Shown here: in pieces, positions 15,373-24,242 of the stretch
Layout of the letters: every line of letters begins with the position of its first letter
Position numbering within the stretch: position 1 is the first letter of the stretch
NCBI RefSeq assembly: GCF_002105285.1
Contig: NZ_MUHR01000001.1
Location: 1 to 64,000, forward strand
Origin: Planktotalea arctica
Lineage (GTDB): Bacteria; Pseudomonadota; Alphaproteobacteria; Rhodobacterales; Rhodobacteraceae
Direction of reading: 5' to 3'
Length of the DNA stretch: 64,000 nt
Made by a program: the position numbers and the translations under genes
Notes under the pieces: model-generated
Told to the model about the DNA's origin: nothing
The model's input: the letters and a program-made list of their open reading frames with translations, nothing else
Databases searched by the model: none

Positions 15373-18011
15373 AGTTGCGCCAGCTAGAACTTGGCAATGT
15401 GCGGCGTTTCGCGGGGCAAACTGCGCGCCTTGGCCCTTTTGGTGACGGCTTGACGACGATCACTGCCGAGAACGAGGCTGGAAAATCTACCTTCTTTGAT
15501 GCGTTGCACGCTCTGTTCTTCGTTCCCTATGGCTCGTCTTCACAGGAAATAAAAGGATTGCAACCCTATTCAGGCGGGGCTGTGCGCATCGCTGCCGTGG
15601 TGGATATTGATGGCAAGATCTATCAAATCGAAAAGTCATTCCTGCTCCAGAAATCTGCGCGGGTCATTGCGCTTGAAAGTGGGCAAGTCATCAAACAGCA
15701 AGGGGACGCCGAAGCGTGGATTGAAGACAATATCAACGGCACAGGTAAAGGTCCGGCCGGTTTGCTTTGGGTGCGTCAAGGCGCAGCCCACATTGATCCC
15801 GAAGGCAAGGATAAGGATGCAAGCAACATAGCCGCGCGCCGTGATCTGATGTCTAGCGTGCGGGGCCAGATCGATGCGGTGACAGGCGGGCGGCGTATGG
15901 ACAGGATTGTCGAACGCTGCCGCGCTGAACTGGACGCCCTCGCTACGAAAACGCTCAAGGCAAAAGCAGGTAGCGCGTGGAAGGCGCTTGAGGACAAGAT
16001 AGCAGAATTGCTAGAACAAAAAGAGCGGTTGCAGACCGATGTGCGTTTGTTGTCGCAGGCTCTGGCAGTGAAACGCCAAGCCAAATCGCGCTTGTATATC
16101 TTGCGTGATCCGTCGACGCATGAGGCACGCGAAGCGCAGTTAACTTTGGCTGCGCAAGCGTTGGAAATGGCGCAACAACATGAGCGCACAGTGACAGATG
16201 CCGAGCGGGCACTGCGCTTGATCGTTGCCGAAAAGGACCGGCTGATCCAGCAAAGCAAGGAAATTTCCGAGCGGCAGGCACGGCGTAGCACTCTTTTGAA
16301 GCAAGCAGAACAACAAGCAAGGCAAGTTAGTGATTTGCGTGCAGCGCAAGGCGTTTCGCAAGGTGCGCTGCAAAAGGCTCAGGAGGCGATTGCGCAAAAA
16401 GAGGCGGCGCGGCGCAGCTTGGTGCAGGCATTGAGCGCTGCGCGAAAGACTGAAAAATCTTTTACTGAATGGCAAAGATTGCGCGCTGTGTTTGATATAC
16501 GACAGAGCCTTGTAGAGCCTCAGCAGAATCTGCGCGCAGCACAAGAGTCTCTTGAATGCACCAAGGTGACGCAAAGCGATCTTGACCACCTCGTTGATCT
16601 TGGGCGGCGCATAAGTGTCGCACATGAGCAGCGCCGTGTTCAATTCGCCCGATTTTCAGTGCAGCCGTCCTTGCCTGTCCTTGTGGAGTGCGCGGGCGCG
16701 CCGCTCGAACCGGGCGAAGAGAGGCTTATCGACCGTGCGCTCACTTTGGATTTGCCAGGTTTCGGAGCGATCAAGTTGGCACCGGCACCGGGCGCGGGAC
16801 AAAGCATCGAAGATCCAAGCGATCTGGTGGCGCAGCAACGTGATGCCATGCAGCTTTTGAGCGTTCAGACAGTGCAAGAGGCCCGCGTTGAATTTTATGC
16901 ACGCCAAAGTGCGGAGCACAGCCAAGCCGTAGCCATCGCTGAAATAAGAGGGTTGGTGCCCGATGGCATCGCAGCACTGGAGGCAGAATGGCGTGCGCTT
17001 TGCGAGGCACTTGGACATGGGACGAAGGATAGCCCTCCAGTCCTTGAAAGTCCGGGTTCGGGGCAACTTGCAGCAAGGGAAATCGAGGAAAAGATCGCAA
17101 GGGTAGATGATGAGTTGGAGCATGCTAGGTCTGATGCTCAAGCACTTCAATCAACAGCCATGCGCTGTGCCAATGATTTTGCCGAAGCCAGTGGCGTCTT
17201 GAGTCATCTGGAAAAGGAAGTGGCATCGTCGCAAAAGCCGCAAAACGAAGATGCCGTTTTCGCGGCCTTGCAAGCATCGTGCGACGAAACAAATCGGAAA
17301 GAAGCGCGAGCGTTGCAGGCACTTGAACAGCTTAGGCGAGGTGCTCCGGATTTAGAGGGCGCCCGAGCGAGCCATGAACGCCTGCTGAGTGCTCAACAAG
17401 CGGATAGCGATGAAATCAACAGACTGGAGCGCGAACTTGCCCGGGTGAACGGAGCGATTGAAACGCAGTCCGAAGCGGCCGTCGAGGAAAAACTCGCAGA
17501 GGTCATCGAGCAGCTGGCAAAAGCGCGAGATCGTGCCAAGCGGTACGAACTGCAAGCGCAGGCCTTGAGCCTGTTGATCGCGCATCTTGCGCAGGCTCGA
17601 ACCGAAGCGCAGGAAACCTATTTCGAACCTATACGGCGCGAATTGCGCCCGCTTTTGGCGCAATTGCACACAGGCGTGGAATTTGAGCTTGATCCGGAAA
17701 AAATGCTTGTCTCGAAGATTGTCCGCAACGGAGTCGAGGACGATGTCGCAGTGCTTTCGGGTGGGGCTTATGAACAAATCGCTATTCTGACGCGGCTTGC
17801 CTTTGCAAAGCTGTTTGCGAAACAAGGCAGGCAAGTTCCGCTCATCCTTGATGATGCGCTCGTGCATACGGATGACGAGCGTATATCGACAATGTTCAAC
17901 ATGCTGTCCCAAGCGGCAAAAGATCAGCAGATCATCGTTCTCAGTTGCAGGACTAAGGCGTTTTCCGATTTGGGTGGCACCAGAGCCTTTATTGAGATCG
18001 AGCCGAGATAG
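15369..18011 (+). CDS. SbcC/YhaN-like coiled-coil AAA ATPase
   Basis: 880 residues. Walker A is AENEAGKST at residues about 33-41. Long heptad-type coiled coils fill about 190-390 and 560-750, rich in A/E/Q/R. The ABC signature LSGG is at 796-799 and Walker B VPLILDD at 823-829, then a conserved HTDDER. This is the SMC-like partner of the SbcD-type nuclease upstream. I find no CxxC zinc hook between the coils, unlike Rad50/SbcC, which favours the YhaN type. Role: double-strand-break or replication-intermediate processing. Confidence 0.85.
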   Translation: MKLRQLELGNVRRFAGQTARLGPFGDGLTTITAENEAGKSTFFDALHALFFVPYGSSSQEIKGLQPYSGGAVRIAAVVDIDGKIYQIEKSFLLQKSARVIALESGQVIKQQGDAEAWIEDNINGTGKGPAGLLWVRQGAAHIDPEGKDKDASNIAARRDLMSSVRGQIDAVTGGRRMDRIVERCRAELDALATKTLKAKAGSAWKALEDKIAELLEQKERLQTDVRLLSQALAVKRQAKSRLYILRDPSTHEAREAQLTLAAQALEMAQQHERTVTDAERALRLIVAEKDRLIQQSKEISERQARRSTLLKQAEQQARQVSDLRAAQGVSQGALQKAQEAIAQKEAARRSLVQALSAARKTEKSFTEWQRLRAVFDIRQSLVEPQQNLRAAQESLECTKVTQSDLDHLVDLGRRISVAHEQRRVQFARFSVQPSLPVLVECAGAPLEPGEERLIDRALTLDLPGFGAIKLAPAPGAGQSIEDPSDLVAQQRDAMQLLSVQTVQEARVEFYARQSAEHSQAVAIAEIRGLVPDGIAALEAEWRALCEALGHGTKDSPPVLESPGSGQLAAREIEEKIARVDDELEHARSDAQALQSTAMRCANDFAEASGVLSHLEKEVASSQKPQNEDAVFAALQASCDETNRKEARALQALEQLRRGAPDLEGARASHERLLSAQQADSDEINRLERELARVNGAIETQSEAAVEEKLAEVIEQLAKARDRAKRYELQAQALSLLIAHLAQARTEAQETYFEPIRRELRPLLAQLHTGVEFELDPEKMLVSKIVRNGVEDDVAVLSGGAYEQIAILTRLAFAKLFAKQGRQVPLILDDALVHTDDERISTMFNMLSQAAKDQQIIVLSCRTKAFSDLGGTRAFIEIEPR

Positions 18012-18022
18012 AGCGATACGAA

Positions 18023-18050
18023 CAGGCCCGCCGCCTTTGGGGCCTGCTTT
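18023..18050 (+). terminator. Hairpin terminator after the SbcD/SbcC-like pair
   Basis: CAGGCCC (18023-18029) pairs with GGGCCTG (18040-18046), followed by CTTT. It is 12 bases past the stop. A second small stem lies just downstream. Confidence 0.55.
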
Positions 18051-18116
18051 GATCGCAGGCTCACATCTGCAAATGACTCTAGCGTCAAATAGGCCTGGCG
18101 TTAAAGTAAAGTTGAT

Positions 18117-18133
18117 TTTTTGCGCGCGATAAG
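18117..18133. promoter_or_regulatory. Candidate LacI-type operator half, upstream of regulator
   Basis: TTTTGCGCGCGATAAG resembles CTTGTCGCGCGTAAAT found at 19239-19254 before the binding-protein gene. The shared core TTG-(T)CGCGCG-(A)TAA near both promoters suggests one operator family, which would give autoregulation and control of the transport operon. Confidence 0.3.
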
Positions 18134-18189
18134 AAAGTGTAGCGTAATGGCTAACTCCGGCCTGCAATAATCGGTGAGAATACACAGCT

Positions 18190-19215
18190 ATGGTGGGCGC
18201 TAAGATCAAGAATATGGAAGAGTTCGCCGCTGTCAGCGGTATCTCGAGGCCAACAGTATCAAAATATTTCAATGATCCCGAAAGTGTGCGCGCTTCGACG
18301 CGTGAGCGGATCGAACAGGCGCTCAAAACCTATGATTACCGTCCGAACATTTATGCAATGAACCAAAACCGCAAGCTCACCAAGAACATCGGTATCGTCG
18401 TGCCCTACCTTGCCGATCCGGTTTTCGCAGAACTTGCGCGCAGTCTGGAGCAACGCTGCCTTGATGCCGGGTATCGCCCTACGCTCTATAGCTCGCACGG
18501 GGTGCAGAGCCACGAAAACGATATTCTGGACAGCCTTAGATCGCTGAAACCAACGGGCGTGCTGCTTGCCGCGCTGGGGCGTGCCTCGGACAAGCGCGTT
18601 ATCGAGAAATTCTGCGCTGATGTGCCGACGGTTCTGTTTGATAGCAATGTTGAAGATCTGGGGCTGGCGTTCGTCGGTTCGGACAATCCGCAGTTTTCCA
18701 ATCTTATCGTAGATTACCTGTGCCGCACGGGCGAGCCGCCAAGCTTTTTCGAAATGAAGTCACCTCCGAACCCCAACGCGAACAAGCGTCGAATGGGGTA
18801 TATCGCGGGCATGGAAAAGATGGGTTTCACGCCGCAGATCATTCAAGCCGAAGGCGAGGGTTGGGGGATCGAGGAAATCGGCTTGCGCGAGGGGTACAAA
18901 GCGCTTGAGCAAGGCGCATTCGCAACCAATACCGTGCTGTGCAGCAACGACCGCTTGGCAATCGGCTTTCTGTCCGCCTGTTATGAGAGAAATCTACGCG
19001 TCGGACGCGGCGCGGATGCGTCGATCCGGGTCGCGGGGCAGGATGATCATCCGTTCTCGCGCTTTACCTGTCCGGCGCTCACCACCATTGCGCAGGACTA
19101 CGAATCAATTTCGCGTGAAACCATGCAGCGCCTGTTCCAATTGATCGAAGGAGAGTCCCAAGAACGCACGGCGACCTTCCTTGAGGGCAAGTTGGTCATG
19201 CGAGAGTCTGCATGA
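18190..19215 (+). CDS. LacI-family regulator of the sorbitol/mannitol operon
   Basis: 341 residues. The N-terminal helix-turn-helix is at about 8-30 (NMEEFAAVSGISRPTVSKYFN) with hinge helix YRPNIYAMNQN, then a periplasmic-binding-like effector domain (NIGIVVPYLADPVFAELARSL, PTVLFDSNVEDLGLAFVGSDN, TVLCSNDRLAIG). It lies 105 bases upstream of the smo transport genes on the same strand, so it probably represses them and is relieved by a polyol. It starts at ATG 18190; the HTH begins right after, so no earlier start is needed. Confidence 0.85.
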   Translation: MVGAKIKNMEEFAAVSGISRPTVSKYFNDPESVRASTRERIEQALKTYDYRPNIYAMNQNRKLTKNIGIVVPYLADPVFAELARSLEQRCLDAGYRPTLYSSHGVQSHENDILDSLRSLKPTGVLLAALGRASDKRVIEKFCADVPTVLFDSNVEDLGLAFVGSDNPQFSNLIVDYLCRTGEPPSFFEMKSPPNPNANKRRMGYIAGMEKMGFTPQIIQAEGEGWGIEEIGLREGYKALEQGAFATNTVLCSNDRLAIGFLSACYERNLRVGRGADASIRVAGQDDHPFSRFTCPALTTIAQDYESISRETMQRLFQLIEGESQERTATFLEGKLVMRESA

Positions 19216-19233
19216 TTTCCAGAGGTTAGAATA

Positions 19234-19289
19234 AAAACTTGTCGCGCGTAAATAAATAATTGACGCCGCGTATACCTCTCGCCTAGGTT
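19234..19289 (+). promoter_or_regulatory. Promoter/operator region of the smo operon
   Basis: A possible -35 TTGACG (19260-19265) and -10 TAGGTT (19284-19289), 18 bp apart. The motif CTTGTCGCGCGTAAAT lies just upstream and resembles one before the LacI-type gene. GGGAGG precedes the ATG at 19321. Confidence 0.4.
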
Positions 19290-19320
19290 TACGACACAAC
19301 ATCGACCAGGGAGGTTTGAG

Positions 19321-20625
19321 ATGTATCTCAGCAAAACACTTACTGCGGCAACGGCACTATCGTTGATCGCGGCATCCGGCGCTTATGCCGAAACACTGAC
19401 GATAGCGACCGTGAACAACGGCGACATGATCCGCATGCAGGGTCTGACCGAAGATTTCACCGCGAAGACGGGCCACACCGTCGAGTGGGTCACGCTGGAA
19501 GAGAACGTTCTGCGTTCGCGCGTGACGACAGATATCACCACCAAGGGCGGTGCGTTCGATATCATGACAATCGGCATGTATGAGACACCGATCTGGGGCA
19601 AGAATGGCTGGCTCGTTCCGCTTGATGATCTGTCTGCAGAGTACAACATCGACGATATCCTGCCTGCGATGCGTGGCGGTCTGTCTTACGACGGCACAAT
19701 GTTCGCAGCGCCCTTTTATGGCGAATCCTCTATGGTCATGTATCGCACGGACCTGATGGAAGCAGCTGGCCTCGAAATGCCCGACGCACCATCCTGGGCG
19801 TTCATCGCCAAAGCAGCGCGCGCCATGACGGATCGCGACAACGAGATCAACGGCATTTGCCTGCGCGGCAAAGCAGGTTGGGGTGAAGGGGGCGCGTTCA
19901 TCACAGCGATGTCCAACTCCTTCGGCGCACGCTGGTTCGACGAAGAGTGGAACGCACAGTTTGACACACGCGAGTGGTCCGACACGCTGAACTTCTACGT
20001 CAACATGATGACAGACTCGGGCCCAGCGGGTTATGCGACGAACGGTTTCAACGAAAACCTGTCGCTGTTCCAGCAAGGCAAATGCGGCATGTGGATCGAC
20101 GCAACGGTTGCTGCGTCCTTCGTGACAAACCCGACAGATTCAACAGTGGCCAACAAGGTTGGCTTCACATTGGCACCTGACAACGGTCTTGGCGTTCGCT
20201 CCAACTGGCTTTGGGCATGGGCGCTGGCAATTCCAGCAGGCACCCAGAAAGAAGCAGCCGCAAAAGAGTTCATCGAATGGGCGACCTCCACGGGCTACAT
20301 CGATCTAGTAGCTGCCAACGAAGGCTGGGCGAACGTTCCTCCTGGTGCGCGTATCTCGCTCTATGAGAATCCGAACTACCAAGCGGTTCCTTTCGCTCAG
20401 AAGACTTTGGACTCGATCCTGACGGCTGATCCGAACAACTCCACCGTCGATCCGAGCCCTTATGTGGGGGTCCAGTTCGCGGCCATTCCGGAGTTTGCAG
20501 GTATCGCGACTGAAGTGAGCCAGGAGTTTTCGGCAGCCTACGCTGGTCAGCAGACCGTCGAAGAGGCGCTTGCTAAAGCACAGGCGATCACAAATGACGC
20601 CATGGAAGCTGCCGGCTACCGCTAG
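19321..20625 (+). CDS. smoE: Sorbitol/mannitol ABC transporter substrate-binding protein
   Basis: 434 residues with a Sec signal peptide cleaved after AYA at about 23. The mature part is a family 1 extracellular sugar-binding protein (TLTIATVNNGDMIRMQGLTEDF, GAFDIMTIGMYETPIWGKNGW, LSLFQQGKCGMWIDATV). The sequence and gene order (binding protein, two permeases, ATPase, polyol dehydrogenases) match the Rhodobacter smo system. It binds sorbitol/mannitol in the periplasm. A 12-bp stem-loop right after the stop probably lets more of this protein be made than of the permeases. Confidence 0.9.
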   Translation: MYLSKTLTAATALSLIAASGAYAETLTIATVNNGDMIRMQGLTEDFTAKTGHTVEWVTLEENVLRSRVTTDITTKGGAFDIMTIGMYETPIWGKNGWLVPLDDLSAEYNIDDILPAMRGGLSYDGTMFAAPFYGESSMVMYRTDLMEAAGLEMPDAPSWAFIAKAARAMTDRDNEINGICLRGKAGWGEGGAFITAMSNSFGARWFDEEWNAQFDTREWSDTLNFYVNMMTDSGPAGYATNGFNENLSLFQQGKCGMWIDATVAASFVTNPTDSTVANKVGFTLAPDNGLGVRSNWLWAWALAIPAGTQKEAAAKEFIEWATSTGYIDLVAANEGWANVPPGARISLYENPNYQAVPFAQKTLDSILTADPNNSTVDPSPYVGVQFAAIPEFAGIATEVSQEFSAAYAGQQTVEEALAKAQAITNDAMEAAGYR

Positions 20626-20637
20626 GCACACCTAACT

Positions 20638-20664
20638 CCAGAGGGCGGCGCGGCCGCCCTCTGG
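20638..20664 (+). promoter_or_regulatory. Intercistronic 12-bp stem-loop between smoE and smoF
   Basis: CCAGAGGGCGGC pairs perfectly with GCCGCCCTCTGG around a 3-base loop. No T run follows, so it looks less like a terminator than like a 3'-end stabiliser or partial attenuator that keeps the binding-protein part of the mRNA abundant. Confidence 0.7.
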
Positions 20665-20738
20665 AATTCCCATTTCCCAAAATGTAACGACGCCCCATAC
20701 AGCGGACGTAATGTCTGCCCACAGGAGAGGTGTATCCA

Positions 20739-21605
20739 ATGGCCACGAAAGCATCCCGCTCAGCCGCTCGTCTCATGATGGCACCTGCCGTTATCCTGCT
20801 TTTAGGCTGGATGCTGGTGCCACTGACGATGACGCTTTGGTTCTCTTTTCGTAAATATCTACCGCTGCGCGGCGGCGATCTAGGCTGGGCCGGATTTGAC
20901 AACTACACCCGCTTCGTGACCTCCAGCGCGTTCTGGCCATCGGTCATGGCAACGCTGACCGTCGTAGGCGGTGTTCTGATCATCACTGTCTGCCTCGGTG
21001 TGCTTCTGGCGATCTTGCTGGATCAACCGATGTGGGGGCAGGGGGTCGTTCGGATTCTCGTGATCGCGCCGTTCTTCGTGATGCCGACCGTATCGGCGCT
21101 GGTCTGGAAAAACATGTTCATGGACCCGACCAACGGATTGTTTGCACATCTCTTCAAATTTTTCGGGGCTGAACCGATTGCCTGGCTCAGTCAGGCCTCT
21201 ATGCCCTCGATCATCATGATTGTCAGTTGGCAGTGGCTCCCCTTTGCGACTCTGATCTTGCTGACGGCGATCCAGTCGCTTGATAGCGAGCAACTGGAAG
21301 CCTCCGAAATTGACGGTGCGCCGCCGCTGAAGCGGTTCTGGTTCATCATCCTGCCGCATCTGGGCCGCGCGATCACCGTCGTGATCCTGATCCAGACGAT
21401 CTTCCTGCTCTCGATCTTCGCGGAAATCTTCGTGACCACGGGCGGTGCTTTCGGCACCAAGACGCTGACCTATCTGATCTTCCAGCGCGTGCTGGAGAGT
21501 CAAAACATCGGACTCGGCTCTGCGGGCGGTGTCTATGCAATCATACTTGCCAATATCGTCGCCATCTTCTTGATGCGCATCGTCGGCAAAAACCTCGACA
21601 ACTAG
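20739..21605 (+). CDS. smoF: Sorbitol/mannitol ABC transporter permease 1
   Basis: 288 residues, six membrane helices, beginning MATKASRSAARLMMAPAVI; AGGAGAGG lies upstream. The binding-protein-dependent permease loop is EASEIDGAPPLKRFWFIILP at about residue 190, the EAA motif that docks the ATPase. It pairs with the second permease 12 bases downstream. MalF-type subunit of the inner-membrane channel. Confidence 0.9.
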   Translation: MATKASRSAARLMMAPAVILLLGWMLVPLTMTLWFSFRKYLPLRGGDLGWAGFDNYTRFVTSSAFWPSVMATLTVVGGVLIITVCLGVLLAILLDQPMWGQGVVRILVIAPFFVMPTVSALVWKNMFMDPTNGLFAHLFKFFGAEPIAWLSQASMPSIIMIVSWQWLPFATLILLTAIQSLDSEQLEASEIDGAPPLKRFWFIILPHLGRAITVVILIQTIFLLSIFAEIFVTTGGAFGTKTLTYLIFQRVLESQNIGLGSAGGVYAIILANIVAIFLMRIVGKNLDN

Positions 21606-21617
21606 GGAGGACGGAAC

Positions 21618-22448
21618 ATGGCGCGTAGCGTAAACACCCAGCGTAAAGCCCTAAACACCGCCGTTGCTTGGGCGATCGGCCTGCTGATCTTCTTCCCGAT
21701 CCTCTGGACGATCCTGACCAGTTTCAAGACCGAAGGGCAGGCGATCAGCGATCCACCGGTGCTGTTCATGTTCGACTGGACGCTTGAGAACTATTCGGTC
21801 GTGCTTGAGCGCTCGAACTATGCGCGTTTCCTGTGGAACTCGATTTTCATCGCTGTTGGCTCGACCATTCTGGGCATCATCATCGCGGTGCCTGCGGCCT
21901 GGTCCATGGCCTTCGTGCCCTCGCATCGCACGAAAGATATCCTGCTTTGGATGCTCTCTACCAAAATGCTGCCAGCGGTCGGTGTGCTCTATCCGATCTA
22001 TTTGCTCTTCATTAAAATGGGTATTCTGGACAGTCGCGTAGGATTGGTCATCGTGCTGATGTTGATCAACCTGCCGATCATCATCTGGATGCTCTACACC
22101 TACTTCAAAGAGATCCCGGGTGAAATTCTAGAAGCGGCGCGTATGGACGGCGCATCGCTGAAAGAAGAAGTGCTCTATGTGCTCACGCCCATGGCTATCC
22201 CCGGTATCGCCTCGACAGTTTTGCTGAACATCATCCTTGCTTGGAATGAAGCGTTCTGGACGCTGAACCTGACGGCGGCGAAAGCTGCGCCGCTTACAGC
22301 CTTCATCGCGAGCTACTCCAGCCCCGAGGGGCTGTTCTTTGCCAAGCTCAGCGCCGCTTCGACCATGGCGATTGCGCCGATCCTCATCCTTGGCTGGTTC
22401 AGCCAGAAACAACTTGTGCGCGGCCTGACCTTCGGAGCCGTTAAGTAA
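21618..22448 (+). CDS. smoG: Sorbitol/mannitol ABC transporter permease 2
   Basis: 276 residues, six membrane helices, starting MARSVNTQRKALNTAVAWAI with GGGAGGA upstream. The EAA loop is EILEAARMDGASLKEEVLYV. It ends QLVRGLTFGAVK, the usual MalG-type C-terminus (VRGL-GAVK). It forms the channel with the preceding permease. Confidence 0.9.
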   Translation: MARSVNTQRKALNTAVAWAIGLLIFFPILWTILTSFKTEGQAISDPPVLFMFDWTLENYSVVLERSNYARFLWNSIFIAVGSTILGIIIAVPAAWSMAFVPSHRTKDILLWMLSTKMLPAVGVLYPIYLLFIKMGILDSRVGLVIVLMLINLPIIIWMLYTYFKEIPGEILEAARMDGASLKEEVLYVLTPMAIPGIASTVLLNIILAWNEAFWTLNLTAAKAAPLTAFIASYSSPEGLFFAKLSAASTMAIAPILILGWFSQKQLVRGLTFGAVK

Positions 22449-22473
22449 CACCTTGAAATAAGGACCTATCACT

Positions 22474-23478
22474 ATGGGACGCATTACTCTCGACAAGGTG
22501 ACCAAGAGCTTCGGCGAAACACAGGTCATCCCGCCTTTGGACCTCACGATCGAGGATGGTGAATTCACCGTTTTCGTCGGCCCTTCGGGTTGCGGTAAAT
22601 CCACGCTTTTGCGCTTGATCGCAGGGCTGGAGGATATCACCAGCGGCCAGATCCGTATCGATGGCAATGATGCGACCAACGTGCCGCCTGCCAAACGCGG
22701 CCTTGCGATGGTTTTCCAGTCCTACGCACTTTATCCGCACATGTCGGTACGCAAGAATATCGCGTTTCCACTGCGCATGGCCAAGCTCGACAAGGCGGCG
22801 CAAGATGCCAAGATCGAAGCGGCGGCAGCGGCGCTTAATCTGACGGACTATCTTGATCGCAAGCCCGGTCAATTGTCCGGCGGTCAGCGCCAGCGTGTTG
22901 CCATTGGCCGTGCAATCGTGCGCGAACCATCGGCGTTTTTGTTCGACGAACCTCTCTCCAACCTCGACGCCGCGCTGCGCGTCGGGATGCGAATGGAAAT
23001 CAGCGAGCTGCACAAGAAGCTGGCGACGACGATGGTTTATGTGACCCACGATCAGGTTGAAGCGATGACAATGGCTGATAAGATCGTCGTGCTGCGCGCA
23101 GGTCATATCGAACAGGTCGGCTCACCGCTGGAGCTTTATAAAGCGCCGCGTAATTTGTTTGTGGCAGGCTTCATCGGTTCGCCAAAAATGAACCTGATCG
23201 ACGGCCCCGAAGCGGCGAAGCACGACGCTCATACAATCGGCGTGCGCCCCGAGCACATCGCGGTTTCAGCCAGCGAGGGCATTTGGTCGGGCAAGGTCGG
23301 TGTGACCGAACATCTGGGCTCGGACACCTTTTTGCATGTGCACGGCACCGGCCTTGGCGAGATGATCACCGTGCGCGCTGGCGGGGAAGTCGATTTCAAA
23401 TATGGTGATACGATCTATCTGACGCCGCGTGCAGATGTGATCCACCGTTTCGGCACTGACGGCCTGAGGATCGCGTGA
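22474..23478 (+). CDS. smoK: Sorbitol/mannitol ABC transporter ATPase
   Basis: 334 residues of the MalK/UgpC type. Walker A is GPSGCGKST at 36-44, signature LSGGQRQR at about 132, Walker [14 protein letters not shown] and H-loop [13 protein letters not shown]-terminal OB-like regulatory domain follows ([11 protein letters not shown]). It powers uptake by the two permeases. The stop shares one base with the next start (TGATG). Confidence 0.93.
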   Translation: MGRITLDKVTKSFGETQVIPPLDLTIEDGEFTVFVGPSGCGKSTLLRLIAGLEDITSGQIRIDGNDATNVPPAKRGLAMVFQSYALYPHMSVRKNIAFPLRMAKLDKAAQDAKIEAAAAALNLTDYLDRKPGQLSGGQRQRVAIGRAIVREPSAFLFDEPLSNLDAALRVGMRMEISELHKKLATTMVYVTHDQVEAMTMADKIVVLRAGHIEQVGSPLELYKAPRNLFVAGFIGSPKMNLIDGPEAAKHDAHTIGVRPEHIAVSASEGIWSGKVGVTEHLGSDTFLHVHGTGLGEMITVRAGGEVDFKYGDTIYLTPRADVIHRFGTDGLRIA

Positions 23479-24242
23479 TGCGGCTCGCTGGAAAAACCGC
23501 ACTTATCACAGGTGCAGCACGCGGCATCGGGCGCGCCTTTGCCGAGCGTTACATCGCTGAGGGCGCACGTGTCGTGATCGCGGACATTGATATTGCACGC
23601 GCAATCACCACCGCCGAAGAGATCGGCGCGATTGCCGTTGAAATAGACGTGACCCGGCAGGAAAGTATCGACCGCGCCGTTGCCGAAGCCGTTGCTGAAT
23701 TGGGCCAGATCGACATTTTGATCAACAACGCCGCCATCTTCTCTGCCGCGCCTCTGGTTGAAATTGAGCGTGCGAATTACCAACGGGTCTTTGACATCAA
23801 CGTCTCGGGCACCTTGTTCACCATGCAGGCTGTCGCGAAGCATATGATAGAGCACGGCGTCAAAGGGCGGATCATCAACATGGCGTCGCAAGCAGGGCGC
23901 CGCGGCGAAGCGCTTGTCGCGGTCTATTGCGCAACCAAGGCGGCGGTGATTTCTCTGACGCAATCGGCGGCTTTGAACTTGATCGAGCACGGCATCAACG
24001 TGAACGCCATCGCGCCCGGCGTGGTGGACGGCGAGCACTGGGATGGCGTCGATGCCTTCTTTGCCAAATATGAGGGGAAAGCCCCCGGTCAAAAGAAGAA
24101 AGAAGTTGGCGACTCCGTGCCATACGGACGCATGGGCACTGCGGATGATCTCACTGGGATGGCGGTGTTTCTTGCCAGCGACGATGCGGAATATGTGCTT
24201 GCTCAATGCTATAATGTGGATGGTGGCCAATGGATGAGCTGA
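23478..24242 (+). CDS. smoS: Sorbitol dehydrogenase, short-chain (SmoS type)
   Basis: 254 residues of the short-chain dehydrogenase family. Cofactor motif TGAARGIG at 11-18, NNAA in ILINNAAIFSA, a Ser region IINMASQAGRRG and the YxxxK pair in VYCATKAAV. Expected reaction: D-sorbitol to D-fructose with NAD+. ATG 23478 overlaps the ATPase stop, and the next gene overlaps this stop by 13 bases, so all are one operon. Confidence 0.85.
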   Translation: MRLAGKTALITGAARGIGRAFAERYIAEGARVVIADIDIARAITTAEEIGAIAVEIDVTRQESIDRAVAEAVAELGQIDILINNAAIFSAAPLVEIERANYQRVFDINVSGTLFTMQAVAKHMIEHGVKGRIINMASQAGRRGEALVAVYCATKAAVISLTQSAALNLIEHGINVNAIAPGVVDGEHWDGVDAFFAKYEGKAPGQKKKEVGDSVPYGRMGTADDLTGMAVFLASDDAEYVLAQCYNVDGGQWMS

